Positions 32,124 through 41,512 are shown, numbered from the stretch's first letter. The stretch is 41,621 bases of DNA from an uncultured Bacilli bacterium (GCA_947588895.1 CANQBF010000007.1:1-41621); one strand, 5' to 3'. Program-made: numbers and translations. Notes: a model not told the origin generated them from the sequence alone.

Positions 32124-34310
32124 ATGAAAAAAATAAGAGTGAAATATTTTGTAGTAGGAATGTTATTAATATTAGAAATAATATCATTAACATTAATGTA
32201 TAAAAGTAGTCATAATAAAGAAGTAGTATTAGATGAAGTAAAATTAAAAGACTTAATAAAAAATGATATGATATCGATAATGACAGATGAAACAGGAAAG
32301 GGAACATATACAGAATATACAAAAAGTAATACATTTCCAAATAAAAGTTATACATATAACTCAAGTAAAAGTCAATGTATAAATGAAAAAGGTAGTGTAG
32401 TAAATAATGTATTAACATTTGATGGAACAAAAGCAATATTAACATCGAATGAAGGAATGCATTGTACATTATATTTTGATAAAATAATTGGTCCATTAGG
32501 TACATTAAGAGAAAATGATGATGAAAACCAAATAACAGATGATTTAGTAGGAGGAATGTATCGATATCAAGGAACAGATGATGTCAATAATTACATATGT
32601 TTTGGAACAACTAAAAAAGATAAATGTACAAGTGGTACTGGTGAATATGGCGATGGAATAGACAAATATATGTACCGAATAATTGGAGTAACATCAGATG
32701 GAGAGTTAGCTTTAATAAAAGAAAGTGGTGCATGGTGGGATGCATCAATGGGTTCATATGATTGGGATGCTTCAATTTATGATAAAAATGTATGGGAGAT
32801 TTCTGACATATATGAAGATTTAAATGGGCTAAATGAAGAAGCTACGTGGAATAGATTCATAAATAGTAAAAACTATGATTATTTACAAAATGGAAGTATA
32901 TGGTTAGAAAGAATAAATGATCATACTTGGAAATATGGTGAAACAAAAGATTATGGAAATTACAATGGAGATACCATGTATGCAATAGAGAATGTCTTTA
33001 CGAATAGTGTTAAAGCTAAAATAGGATTACAATACATACATGATTATTATTATGCCTATCCAGGTGGTAATCCAGGAAGCCTAGATAATGCTAAAACGTC
33101 ATGGATATTTTTTAAAAACAATATAAATAATGGAGCACATGGGAGTGGTGATTTTTTCATAACTATGTATGGCTATCCTCCTGATTCTAGCACTTATGAA
33201 GCTTTGGCTGTAAATTCTAAGGGTCAAATGGTCAACGTTACCCCAAATGTATATGGTACTTTAGCACGTCCGGTATTTTATCTAAAGCCTGATACTGTAC
33301 TAAAATCAGGAAGTACAGGAAGTATAAACGATCCATACATAATCGATGGAATGGAATCATTAGGAGAATTTTGTGATGGACAAACAAATATGGGAACATG
33401 TATGACTAATAAGAAAAGTACAATAGAAAAAGTAAAAAATTTAACTCCAAATGAAGTAGGAGGAATGTATCGCTATCAAGGAACAGATGGAGTAAATAAT
33501 TGGATATGTTTTGGAGTGACTTATAATTGTGGTAGATATGAAGATTCAATAGATAGATATATGTACCGAATAATTGGAGTAACATCTAATGGTGAGTTAG
33601 CTTTAATAAAAGAAACAGGAATAAAGGAAAATCTAGCATCAATGGTTCAAACATCATTTCAATGGAATAATAAATATCGTGTAGATGAATCTGGATGCGG
33701 AAGTGATGGCTCAAAATGTACATGGCCATTATCAAGAATATACAATAGATTGAATGGATTATGTACATCAAGTAATGCTAATTGTACAGGAGAAGGAACA
33801 GGCTCAACTGGACAAACCAATATTTTTATAGGAAGTAATCATTATACTTATTTAAAAAGTGGAAGTACATGGTTAAATAAAATAGATGAAAATCATTCAT
33901 GGAAATACGGAGATACATCAACGTTTGGTATTTACAATGGAGATAATGCATATTCAATAGAAAGCAAATTTACAACGAGCATACAAGCTAAAATAGGATT
34001 AATGTATTTATATGATTATTTATATGCTTATCCAGGAGGAAATCCAGGAAATGCTAGCACGGCCAAAACATCATGGATAGACCTAAGCAAAGATGGAATT
34101 TCCGAAATATCCTCTGAATGGCTATTAAGTAGATATTATTATAGTGGTCGAGATATTATTGATTGCAATATTATCAAGGACGGGTATAATATTACCGATG
34201 AACTTAATGGTGGAATTTATGGTGTACGTCCAGTATTCTATCTAAAACCTGATGTCAAAATATCAAATGCTGCAGGTAGTAAAAATGATCCCTTTACAAT
34301 ATCAGATTAA
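32124..34310 (+). CDS. Repeat-built surface protein, candidate phase-variable
   Basis: 728 aa. A basic N-terminus and one helix (YFVVGMLLILEIISLTLMY) act as anchor or uncleaved signal. A linker domain with a Cys pair (QCINEKGS...MHCTLYFD) precedes two homologous units of about 265-285 residues. Each starts GGMYRYQGTD, continues YMYRIIGVTS(D/N)GELALIKE, and ends RPVFYLKPD. The second unit has extra Cys. Codons end in A (ATA, ACA, GGA, AGA) more than in neighbouring genes, which favour T. This hints at different origin. I cannot name the repeat family with certainty. The external location and the G8 promoter suggest a variable surface antigen or adhesin. Confidence 0.8.
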   Translation: MKKIRVKYFVVGMLLILEIISLTLMYKSSHNKEVVLDEVKLKDLIKNDMISIMTDETGKGTYTEYTKSNTFPNKSYTYNSSKSQCINEKGSVVNNVLTFDGTKAILTSNEGMHCTLYFDKIIGPLGTLRENDDENQITDDLVGGMYRYQGTDDVNNYICFGTTKKDKCTSGTGEYGDGIDKYMYRIIGVTSDGELALIKESGAWWDASMGSYDWDASIYDKNVWEISDIYEDLNGLNEEATWNRFINSKNYDYLQNGSIWLERINDHTWKYGETKDYGNYNGDTMYAIENVFTNSVKAKIGLQYIHDYYYAYPGGNPGSLDNAKTSWIFFKNNINNGAHGSGDFFITMYGYPPDSSTYEALAVNSKGQMVNVTPNVYGTLARPVFYLKPDTVLKSGSTGSINDPYIIDGMESLGEFCDGQTNMGTCMTNKKSTIEKVKNLTPNEVGGMYRYQGTDGVNNWICFGVTYNCGRYEDSIDRYMYRIIGVTSNGELALIKETGIKENLASMVQTSFQWNNKYRVDESGCGSDGSKCTWPLSRIYNRLNGLCTSSNANCTGEGTGSTGQTNIFIGSNHYTYLKSGSTWLNKIDENHSWKYGDTSTFGIYNGDNAYSIESKFTTSIQAKIGLMYLYDYLYAYPGGNPGNASTAKTSWIDLSKDGISEISSEWLLSRYYYSGRDIIDCNIIKDGYNITDELNGGIYGVRPVFYLKPDVKISNAAGSKNDPFTISD
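32547..33348 (+). repeat. Tandem domain unit A of the surface protein
   Basis: Begins gtaggaggaatgtatcg and ends after the RPVFYLKPD-type segment. DNA similarity to unit B is highest in its first 170 bases. Confidence 0.75.
33456..34308 (+). repeat. Tandem domain unit B of the surface protein
   Basis: Begins gtaggaggaatgtatcg like unit A and ends at the stop codon. The internal portion is more diverged than the ends. Confidence 0.75.
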
Positions 34311-34353
34311 ATACTTGTCAACGAAGACGTTAAAATAGAATAAACTTAACCCT

Positions 34354-34380
34354 GAGAGATAGCAATATCTCTCTTTTTTT
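34354..34380 (+). terminator. Rho-independent terminator with GCAA loop
   Basis: GAGAGATA, GCAA, TATCTCTC, seven Ts. It ends the surface-protein unit. Confidence 0.85.
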
Positions 34381-34435
34381 GACATTTGAATTTGCAAATA
34401 TATTAAAAATCACAATTATAATATAAAAGTATAAC

Positions 34436-34473
34436 ATGACGAATTTTTTTGCAATTGCAAAGAATTTCGTCAT
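34436..34473. repeat. 38-bp imperfect palindrome
   Basis: ATGACGAATTTTTTT, central GCAATTGC, then AAAGAATTTCGTCAT. The 15-base arms differ at two positions, one of which is a G-U pair in RNA. There is no T run after it, so it is not a terminator. Confidence 0.7.
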
Positions 34474-34542
34474 AAAAGAAGATAAACAATTGGAATATAC
34501 AATTTTCTTTTAGAAGAAAATAGTTTAGATTTATAAAATGTT

Positions 34543-34573
34543 AAAAGTTATCAATAATTTGGTAGCTTTTTTA
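34543..34573 (+). terminator. Orphan terminator-like hairpin
   Basis: AAAAGTTATC, eight-base loop, GGTAGCTTTT with two G-U pairs and following Ts. No gene lies directly upstream. Confidence 0.5.
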
Positions 34574-34659
34574 TTTGATTGTATAAAAATCTTTTAAGAA
34601 TAGGAAAAATAAAGATAAGAATATAGAAATATCTCTCTTTGTTTTTTTCTAAAAATGAC

Positions 34660-34688
34660 TTGTTAAATATAAATTATTAGAGTATAAT
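34660..34688 (+). promoter_or_regulatory. Sigma-A-type promoter of HerA-like gene
   Basis: TTGTTA, 17-bp spacer, TATAAT. AGAGG lies before ATG 34713. Confidence 0.75.
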
Positions 34689-34712
34689 TAAATAAGAATA
34701 GAAGAGGTTATT

Positions 34713-36455
34713 ATGTTAGGTGAAATATTAGAGATTAAAAATAATTATATTACTATCCAAATTCCTAAAGATGCTGGTAAACTTATGAATATGTATGTTA
34801 AAGTTGTTGATAGTAGTACAACATTTGTTGGAGAAATAATATCTATATCTAAAGAGAGTTTAGGTATTAAATTAATTGGTGAACTTAATAATAATTCTTT
34901 TAGATATGGTTTAACTAAGAATCCTTCTTTAAATGGCAAAGTTGAACTACTTAATGCTGAAGAAATAAAAGTTTTATTTGGTATCAATAATTATAAACCT
35001 AATAATAGCTTATATCTTGGAAAAAGTTATTTATATGAAAATTATCCTATTTACTTAAATATTAATAATCTATTTGCTAATCATTTTGTTATTTTAGGTA
35101 ATTCTGGTTCAGGTAAATCTTGTGGTGTAGCAAGACTTTTACAAAACTTATTTTATAAAAAAGATGCTAGTCCTATTAATTCAACCTTTTTTATAATCGA
35201 TGCTTATGGTGAATATCATGATGCATTTAGTAAAATAGATTATGTTAATCCTAATTTAAGATTTAAATATTATACTAGTGATACTAGTTCTCCTAACTTT
35301 TTAAAAATACCTTTATGGCTTTTAAGTGTTGATGATATCTGTTTATTACTTGAAGTTAATAGTAAGAATCAAATTCCAATTGTTGAAAAAGCATTAAAAT
35401 TAGTTAGAATATTTGTAAAGAATGATGAAGAATCTAATAAATATAAAAATAGTATTATAGCTAAAGCTTTATTAGATGTATTTATTAATGGTAAATCATC
35501 TGCGTCAATAAGAGATCAAATCTATTCTATTTTAACTAAATATAATACTAAAGAATTAAATTTAAATAGTGAAATATATGTACCAGGATATACTAGACCA
35601 TTAAAACAATGTTTAAATATTGATGCCACTGGTAAGATAAGAGAAACTGAATTAGTTATGAATTTTTTACAAAAATTTGTTTTAGAAGATTTAGAATTAA
35701 AATTGCCTGATATATCAATTCATTATACTTTAAAAGATTTATTATATGCTCTAGATTTTGCTTTAATTGATGAAGGTGTACTTAATAGTGAAAGAGTATA
35801 TAATGTAGCAAATGAACTAAGAGTTAGATTAGCTACCATTGTTAATAGTGAATATTGTGATTTCTTTAATGTTGAAGAACATTATGATAGTGATGCTTAC
35901 TTTAAAGAATTAACTACGATAGATGGAATGAAAGCTCAAGTTATTAATATCGATTTAGCTAATATTAATGATCGATTTGCAAAAGTTATTGCTAAAATCT
36001 ATTCTAAATTTATATTTGATTATGAAAAAAATAGCAATGATAGAGCTAAAAATCCTGTTCATATAGTCTTAGAAGAAGCTCATAGATATGTTCAAAATGA
36101 TACAGATGTTCAAATACTTGGTTATAATATATTTGAAAGAATTGCTAAAGAAGGACGTAAATATGGTGTTATGTTAGTTCTTATTTCTCAAAGACCATCA
36201 GAGTTATCTCAAACCGTATTATCACAATGTAGTAATTTCTTAATATTTAAAATATCTCATCCATCAGATATTGAATACATAAGACCAATGATACCATTTA
36301 TAGATGATTCTTTAATTGAAAAAATAAAAAATCAACAAGTAGGTAATGCTTTAATTTTTGGCAATTGCTTTTCTTTCCCAACAATCGTTAACCTAGATTT
36401 AGCATCCCCTCTTCCTGCAAGTCACAGTAGTGATATTGCTAATTGTTGGTTTTAA
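34713..36455 (+). CDS. HerA-like hexameric ATPase (DUF87 type)
   Basis: 580 aa. An N-terminal HAS-barrel-like beta domain (about 1-100) precedes the ATPase core: Walker A GNSGSGKS (129-136), FFIIDAYGEYHDAF, Walker B VHIVLEEAHRYV, then RIAKEGRKYGVMLVLISQRPSELS and a C-terminal NALIFG element. These are FtsK/HerA-superfamily DNA translocase features. In archaea HerA works with the NurA nuclease in end resection, and bacterial homologues also occur with other partners in defence. No NurA or other nuclease partner is adjacent here. It is monocistronic, between a promoter and a terminator. Confidence 0.85.
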   Translation: MLGEILEIKNNYITIQIPKDAGKLMNMYVKVVDSSTTFVGEIISISKESLGIKLIGELNNNSFRYGLTKNPSLNGKVELLNAEEIKVLFGINNYKPNNSLYLGKSYLYENYPIYLNINNLFANHFVILGNSGSGKSCGVARLLQNLFYKKDASPINSTFFIIDAYGEYHDAFSKIDYVNPNLRFKYYTSDTSSPNFLKIPLWLLSVDDICLLLEVNSKNQIPIVEKALKLVRIFVKNDEESNKYKNSIIAKALLDVFINGKSSASIRDQIYSILTKYNTKELNLNSEIYVPGYTRPLKQCLNIDATGKIRETELVMNFLQKFVLEDLELKLPDISIHYTLKDLLYALDFALIDEGVLNSERVYNVANELRVRLATIVNSEYCDFFNVEEHYDSDAYFKELTTIDGMKAQVINIDLANINDRFAKVIAKIYSKFIFDYEKNSNDRAKNPVHIVLEEAHRYVQNDTDVQILGYNIFERIAKEGRKYGVMLVLISQRPSELSQTVLSQCSNFLIFKISHPSDIEYIRPMIPFIDDSLIEKIKNQQVGNALIFGNCFSFPTIVNLDLASPLPASHSSDIANCWF

Positions 36456-36479
36456 AGATACTTAAATGTATCTTTTTTT
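36454..36479 (+). terminator. Rho-independent terminator
   Basis: AAAGATAC, six-base loop, GTATCTTT, T run, immediately after the HerA-like gene. Confidence 0.85.
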
Positions 36480-36493
36480 ATGTAAAATAAAAC

Positions 36494-36522
36494 TTGTTAA
36501 TGAATTAAATAACATTTATAAT
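36494..36522 (+). promoter_or_regulatory. Sigma-A-type promoter of dnaB-dnaI
   Basis: TTGTTA, 17-bp spacer, TATAAT; the same hexamers as the promoter at 34660. GGAGGAG precedes the ATG at 36546. Confidence 0.75.
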
Positions 36523-36545
36523 ATTAGTAATGGAGGAGTGTATAT

Positions 36546-37823
36546 ATGGATAATGTAACTTTATTACCAGCTGATAAATATATTGTTATTAATAAAAGTA
36601 TTTTAACTGATAATGATCGAAATATAATTGTTAATTTATATGCACCTTTAATTGGTTCTTTAGCAGTATCACTATATTTTTCTTTATGGAATGATTTAGG
36701 ATATTTAAATATTATTAGTAATGATTTAATTCATCATCATTTGATGACTAATTTAAAAAGTGGTATAGGTACCATTAAAATGGCGAGAGAATCACTTGAA
36801 GCTTTTGGCTTATTAAAAACTTATGTTAAAAAAGGAGAAGTAAATGAATATATATATGAGTTATATTCGCCTCTTACTCCTCAAGAATTTTTTAATCATC
36901 CAATATTAAATATTGTTTTATATAATAATATTGGTGATAAAGAATATGAACATTTAAAAAATATGTATAAATATCCTAAATATGATTTAAAAGATTATGA
37001 AGATATTACTAAAAAATTAGATGAAGTATATGATACTAGTCATTTTAATATTATTGAAGATTTAAAAGATAATAAAACAAGTAATATAAGTGTTGAAAAT
37101 AGAATTAATTTTGATGAAATAATTGCTAATATACCTAAAAATATTATTAATGAAAGAGCATTTAATAAAAAGACAAGAGAATTTATTAATAATTTAGCTT
37201 TTATTTATAATATTGATACTTTAAAAATGTTAGAGTTAATAAGAAGTGTTATAAATGAATATGGTAATATTGATAAAAATGGTTTAAGATTAATTGCTCG
37301 TAAAGATTATCAATTTAAAAAAGGTAGTTTACCAACTCTTGTTTATAGAACTCAACCAGAATATTTGAAAAATCCTTTAGGAGATAATTCGAAACGTGGT
37401 CGATTAATTGCAGTATTTGAAAATACTAGTCCTTATGATTTTTTAAAAAGAAAAAATGGGGGAGTTAATCCTACACCAAGTGATTTAAAATTAATTGAGC
37501 AATTATGTTTAGATTTTGAACTACCTACCGCAGTAGTTAATGTCTTAATTGATTATGTTTTAAGAATTAATAATAATAAACTAAGTAAAAGTTATGTTGA
37601 AACAATAGCTAGTCAATGGAATAGAGCAGGATTAAAAACCGCTAAAGATGCGATGGAATTTGCGGAAAAAGAATATCATAAAAATAATAAGAAAACTAGT
37701 AAAGAAGTTAAGGGTAAAGTTATTAAAGATGTACCAGTATGGGTTGATAAAAAGATTGAAGAAGGTACAATGACTGAAGAAGAAGAAAAAGAATTAAATG
37801 ATTTATTAAAGGAGTTTAAGTAG
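36546..37823 (+). CDS. dnaB: Replication initiation and membrane attachment protein DnaB (Bacillus-type)
   Basis: 425 aa. This is the Bacillota DnaB, a DnaD-related loader component that helps place the replicative helicase at oriC or at restart sites, not the helicase itself. The N-terminal winged-helix region contains LYAPLIGSLAVSLYFSLWNDL, typical of the family. The C-terminal region (about 280-390) has the DnaD-like helical domain, including LCLDFELPTAVVNVLIDYVL and the YVETIASQWNRAGLKTAKDA motif (YxxxIAxxWxxxxxxT). It is directly followed, one base apart, by dnaI, the expected partner. Confidence 0.9.
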   Translation: MDNVTLLPADKYIVINKSILTDNDRNIIVNLYAPLIGSLAVSLYFSLWNDLGYLNIISNDLIHHHLMTNLKSGIGTIKMARESLEAFGLLKTYVKKGEVNEYIYELYSPLTPQEFFNHPILNIVLYNNIGDKEYEHLKNMYKYPKYDLKDYEDITKKLDEVYDTSHFNIIEDLKDNKTSNISVENRINFDEIIANIPKNIINERAFNKKTREFINNLAFIYNIDTLKMLELIRSVINEYGNIDKNGLRLIARKDYQFKKGSLPTLVYRTQPEYLKNPLGDNSKRGRLIAVFENTSPYDFLKRKNGGVNPTPSDLKLIEQLCLDFELPTAVVNVLIDYVLRINNNKLSKSYVETIASQWNRAGLKTAKDAMEFAEKEYHKNNKKTSKEVKGKVIKDVPVWVDKKIEEGTMTEEEEKELNDLLKEFK

Positions 37824-37824
37824 T

Positions 37825-38715
37825 ATGGATTTTAAAAATAGTAGTAGAAGTTATAAAATTAATCAAGAAGAGATATATCATAATGCTTGTGAAGATGAAA
37901 ATTATAAAGCTTTAGTAAAAAGATTAAAAATAACTAGTGAGCAAGCTTTTAATAATACAGTAAAATTACAAGATTGTGCCCAAGAATTAAAAAATTGTAA
38001 AGGATGTAGAAATCTTTATAATTGTCAAAATGCTGTACCTGGTCATGTCTTTTTTCCAAATGTTAAAGAAAGTAATTTAGTTTTTTCTTATGTACCATGT
38101 AAGTATCAAAAACAAGCAATTAAATCTATTAATGAAAAAAATACTACTAATAATGTTTTAAAAAATGCTCGAATGAAAGATTTAAAAGTTACTAAGAATA
38201 GAGCTGAAGTTATTAAATGGATAAAAGCTTATTTTGATAATTATAATCCTTACGAATTTAGTAAAGGTTTATATCTTCATGGTAATTTTGGTACGGGTAA
38301 ATCTTATATAATTGCAGCTTTATTTAATGAAATAAAAAATAAATATAATGTTGAAACAGAAATTATTTATGTTCCTGAATTATTAAGAAGATTAAAAGAA
38401 AATTTAAATGTAGTTGGAGAAAAATTAGATTATTTAGAACATGTACCTTTATTACTTTTAGATGATATTGGAGCTGAAAAAGTAACAGAATGGGGTCGAG
38501 ATGAAATTATTGGAACAATTTTACAAACAAGAATGAATAATGGTTATCCAACTTTCTTTACATCTAATTTAAAATTAGATGAATTAGAAAAAGCTTTAAG
38601 TATAACTAAAGATAGTGAAGATACTTTAAAAGCTAAAAGAATATTAGAAAGAATTAAATATTTAACTTGTGATATTGAGTTACTAGGAAATAATTATCGG
38701 GAAGAAAATAATTAA
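37825..38715 (+). CDS. dnaI: Helicase loader DnaI
   Basis: 296 aa, AAA+ ATPase of the DnaC/DnaI group that loads the replicative helicase. The N-terminal domain has a Cys cluster (CKGCRNLYNCQN) suited to zinc binding, as in DnaI. Walker A is GNFGTGKS (153-160), Walker B is LLLLDDIGAE (Asp213-Asp214), then a sensor-type TFFTSNLKLDEL and an arginine-finger region (AKRILERIKYLT). It is translated with dnaB (start one base after its stop, with AAGGAG inside the dnaB end). The next gene, recA, has its own promoter. Confidence 0.92.
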   Translation: MDFKNSSRSYKINQEEIYHNACEDENYKALVKRLKITSEQAFNNTVKLQDCAQELKNCKGCRNLYNCQNAVPGHVFFPNVKESNLVFSYVPCKYQKQAIKSINEKNTTNNVLKNARMKDLKVTKNRAEVIKWIKAYFDNYNPYEFSKGLYLHGNFGTGKSYIIAALFNEIKNKYNVETEIIYVPELLRRLKENLNVVGEKLDYLEHVPLLLLDDIGAEKVTEWGRDEIIGTILQTRMNNGYPTFFTSNLKLDELEKALSITKDSEDTLKAKRILERIKYLTCDIELLGNNYREENN

Positions 38716-38742
38716 AAAAACAAAACATTAGTTCGATTTATG

Positions 38743-38771
38743 TTGACAACTGAAAAAAACTAAGATAAAAT
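38743..38771 (+). promoter_or_regulatory. Sigma-A-type promoter of recA
   Basis: TTGACA, 17-bp spacer, TAAAAT. I see no CGAAC-type LexA box of the Bacillus kind around it. An AACAT/ATGTT pair spaced by 11 bases upstream is the only symmetry. Confidence 0.75.
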
Positions 38772-38804
38772 GAATTTATCAGAGAGTTTATTAAAGGAGA
38801 AAAT

Positions 38805-39842
38805 ATGAAATCAAACAAAGATATAAAAGAAAAAGATAATGATAAAGCTCTAGAACAAGTTTTAAAAGATATTGAAAAACAATTTGGAGCAGGAGCTATA
38901 ATGAAACTTGGTACTGATGAACATATTAAAATTGATGTAACTAGTACTGGTTCAATAGCTTTAGATATTGCTTTGGGAGTTGGAGGATTTCCAAAGGGCA
39001 GAATTATTGAAATATATGGACCTGAATCATCAGGAAAAACAACTATAGCATTACATGCGATTGCTGAAGTTCAAAAAAATGGTGGACGAGCAGCATTTAT
39101 TGATGCTGAACATGCTTTAGATCCAGTTTATGCTAAAAGTTTAGGAGTTAATATTAATGAACTTTTAATTAGTCAACCGGATACTGGAGAACAAGCTTTA
39201 GAAATATGTGATGCTTTAGTTAAAAGTGAAGCGATTGATATAATAGTTATTGATTCAGTTGCAGCATTAGTACCTCAAGCTGAAATTGATGGTGAAATGG
39301 GCGATAGTCATGTTGGACTTCAAGCTCGATTAATGTCCCAAGCTTTAAGAAAATTATCTGGTACCTTAAATAAAACAAATACTACAGCTATTTTTATTAA
39401 TCAATTAAGAGAAAAAGTTGGTGTTTTATTTGGTAATCCGGAAACAACACCAGGTGGAAGAGCATTAAAGTTTTATTCAACAATAAGACTTGATATAAGA
39501 AGAGGCGAACAAATAAAACAAGGAGAACAAGTTTTAGGAAATAGAACTAATATTAAAGTTGTAAAAAATAAAGTAGCCCCACCATTTAAAACTGCTTGTG
39601 TTGATATTATGTATGGCGAAGGAATTTCTCATGAAGGCGAAATAGTAGATATTGGAAGTGAACTTGATATAATTGAAAAAACCGGAGCATGGTATGCTTA
39701 TAAAGGAGAAAAGATTGGTCAAGGTAAAGAAAATGTCAAAGCGGTTTTAAGAGGAAATCCTGATATGGCATTAGAAATTGAAGAAAAAATATATGAACAT
39801 TATGGATTTAAGAATAAAAAACAAGAGGGAGAAGCCAAATAA
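38805..39842 (+). CDS. recA: Recombinase RecA
   Basis: 345 aa, the normal RecA length. It forms the ATP-dependent filament for homologous recombination and can activate SOS repressor cleavage. Walker A is GPESSGKTT, followed by [24 protein letters not shown] is Walker B, and loop L1/L2 landmarks include [19 protein letters not shown] and [26 protein letters not shown]. The C-terminal tail is short and charged. AAAGGAG precedes the ATG. The terminator overlaps its stop codon. Confidence 0.98.
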   Translation: MKSNKDIKEKDNDKALEQVLKDIEKQFGAGAIMKLGTDEHIKIDVTSTGSIALDIALGVGGFPKGRIIEIYGPESSGKTTIALHAIAEVQKNGGRAAFIDAEHALDPVYAKSLGVNINELLISQPDTGEQALEICDALVKSEAIDIIVIDSVAALVPQAEIDGEMGDSHVGLQARLMSQALRKLSGTLNKTNTTAIFINQLREKVGVLFGNPETTPGGRALKFYSTIRLDIRRGEQIKQGEQVLGNRTNIKVVKNKVAPPFKTACVDIMYGEGISHEGEIVDIGSELDIIEKTGAWYAYKGEKIGQGKENVKAVLRGNPDMALEIEEKIYEHYGFKNKKQEGEAK

Positions 39843-39859
39843 AAGCTTCTTCCTTTTTT
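39827..39859 (+). terminator. Rho-independent terminator of recA
   Basis: GGGAGAAGC, nine-base loop containing the stop codon, GCTTCTTCC, T run. One G-U pair. Confidence 0.75.
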
Positions 39860-39878
39860 ATGGTAATGTATATTTTAC

Positions 39879-39907
39879 TTGCTAAACAAAATTATTTTTA
39901 TTATAAT
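39879..39907 (+). promoter_or_regulatory. Sigma-A-type promoter of rny
   Basis: TTGCTA, 17-bp spacer, TATAAT. A leader of about 45 nt precedes the ATG. Confidence 0.7.
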
Positions 39908-39958
39908 TAAAGTGTAGATAATTATTATTTTATTTATATAAAGAAATGGAGTGAGAAA

Positions 39959-41512
39959 ATGGAAAATATAGCCGTTCCTATCTTATTTCTATTTCTTGGA
40001 ATTTTTATTGGTGTACTAGCCTTATTTATTATTAATCATTTAAAAGGTGTTAGTGCTGAAAAAAATGCTAATAAATTATTAGAAGAAGCTAAAAAAGAAG
40101 CTGAAAAACATAAAAGAGATTCGCTTTTAGAATTAAAAGAAGAATCATATAAATTAAAACAACAAACAAATGAAGAAATTAAAGAAAAAAAACAAGAGAT
40201 TAAAGAAAGTGAAGATAGATTAATTGGAAGAGAAAATAGTCTAGATAAAAGAGAAGAAATTCTTCAAAAAAAAGATCTTGCTTTAGAAGAAAAAGAAAAT
40301 AATTTGTTAGTTAAACAACAAAGTTTACAAGAAAAAGAAGATAAGATTGATAAAATATTAAAAGAAGAATTATCAGAATTAGAAAAAATTAGTGGGTTGA
40401 GTAAAGATAAAGCTCATGATTTAATTATGGCTAAAGTTGAATCAGAGATGTCTTTAGAAATAGCAGAATATATTCGTGAAGAAGAAGAAAAAGCTAAAAT
40501 TACAGCAAATGAAAAAGCAAAACAATTAATAGTCAATAGTATGGAAAGGTATTCTGATGATATTGTATCAACTCAAACTGTAAGTACTATTGATTTACCA
40601 AATGATGAAATGAAAGGTAGATTAATTGGTCGTGAAGGAAGAAATATTCGTACTTTTGAATCAGTAACTGGTGTTGATTTAATTATTGATGATACACCTG
40701 AAGCAATTGTTATATCATCATTTGATCCATTAAGAAGGGAAATAGCAAAAATAACTATTGAAACTTTAATTAAAGATGGAAGAATTCATCCAAGTAGAAT
40801 TGAAGAAGTTTATGAAAAAACTTGTAAAGATGTTCATAACAAAATTACAGAAATTGGTAATAATGCAATTACTGATTTAGGTATTACTAAAATGGATAGT
40901 GAATTGATTAATTTAGTAGGTAAACTTAATTTCCGTACTAGTTATGGTCAAAATGCTTTACAACATTCCATTGAAGTTGCTAATCTATGTGGTTTAATGG
41001 CTTCTGAAATTGGTGAAAATGTTACATTAGCTAAAAGAGCAGGTTTATTACACGATATTGGAAAAGCAATTGATTTTGAAATTGAAGGTAGTCATGTTGA
41101 AGTTGGTGAACAAATTGCTAAAAAATATCATGAAAATGAAGTAGTAATTGATGGCATTGTATCTCATCATGGTGATGCAGAACCAAAATCCATTATTGCT
41201 GTTTTAGTTTCAATCGCGGATACTTTATCAGCAGCAAGACCTGGAGCTAGAAATGATTCATTAGAAAATTATATTAAACGTTTAGAACAACTAGAAGAAA
41301 TCGGTAACTCTTTTGAAGGCGTTGAAAAAGCTTATGCAATGCAAGCTGGTAGAGAAATAAGAGTTATGGTTAAACCAGGAGAAATTGATGATTTAGCAAG
41401 TTATAAAATTGCTAGAGAAATGAAAGAAAAAATTGAATCTGAGATGCAATATCCAGGTACAATTAAAATAACTGTAATAAGAGAAACAAGAGCTCAAGAA
41501 GAAGCAAAATAA
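39959..41512 (+). CDS. rny: Ribonuclease Y
   Basis: 517 aa, the usual length. Membrane-anchored endoribonuclease that starts mRNA decay in Bacillota. One N-terminal helix (about 5-27), a long coiled coil rich in K/E/Q (about 35-165), a KH domain with GRLIGREGRNIRTFE (GxxG type), then an HD domain with LLHDIGKAIDFE and VSHHGDAEPKS giving the metal ligands. GGAGTGAG precedes the ATG. recA followed by rny is a frequent order in low-GC Gram-positives. A terminator follows its stop codon. Confidence 0.97.
   Translation: MENIAVPILFLFLGIFIGVLALFIINHLKGVSAEKNANKLLEEAKKEAEKHKRDSLLELKEESYKLKQQTNEEIKEKKQEIKESEDRLIGRENSLDKREEILQKKDLALEEKENNLLVKQQSLQEKEDKIDKILKEELSELEKISGLSKDKAHDLIMAKVESEMSLEIAEYIREEEEKAKITANEKAKQLIVNSMERYSDDIVSTQTVSTIDLPNDEMKGRLIGREGRNIRTFESVTGVDLIIDDTPEAIVISSFDPLRREIAKITIETLIKDGRIHPSRIEEVYEKTCKDVHNKITEIGNNAITDLGITKMDSELINLVGKLNFRTSYGQNALQHSIEVANLCGLMASEIGENVTLAKRAGLLHDIGKAIDFEIEGSHVEVGEQIAKKYHENEVVIDGIVSHHGDAEPKSIIAVLVSIADTLSAARPGARNDSLENYIKRLEQLEEIGNSFEGVEKAYAMQAGREIRVMVKPGEIDDLASYKIAREMKEKIESEMQYPGTIKITVIRETRAQEEAK

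Larger units (their letters stand above)
34430..34573 (+). ncRNA. Candidate small RNA (unproven)
   Basis: A possible promoter (TTGCAA, 19-bp spacer, TATAAT at 34417-34422) would start transcription near 34429, immediately before the 34436-34473 hairpin. A second small stem (TTTTCTT/AAGAAAA) follows, and a terminator-like hairpin closes the unit at 34543-34573. The spacing of the promoter is poor. No known RNA family is recognised. Confidence 0.25.
34381..34659. other. Gene-poor stretch
   Basis: No protein gene is credible in 34311-34712. The stretch holds a 38-bp imperfect palindrome, a 25-codon ORF starting ATG 34436 without ribosome site, a hairpin terminator near 34543-34573, and a second copy of the ATATCTCTCTTT element of the 34354 terminator near 34630. 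It may be an eroded gene or encode a small RNA. Confidence 0.4.

Noticed and set aside
32116-32505. 129-aa minus-strand ORF rich in Leu/Tyr/His
   Set aside because: Mirror of an A-rich coding region; composition is an artefact and the plus frame is clearly coding.
38716-38804. LexA (SOS) box in front of recA
   Set aside because: GTTCG occurs but no matching CGAAC half-site at the Bacillus-type spacing.
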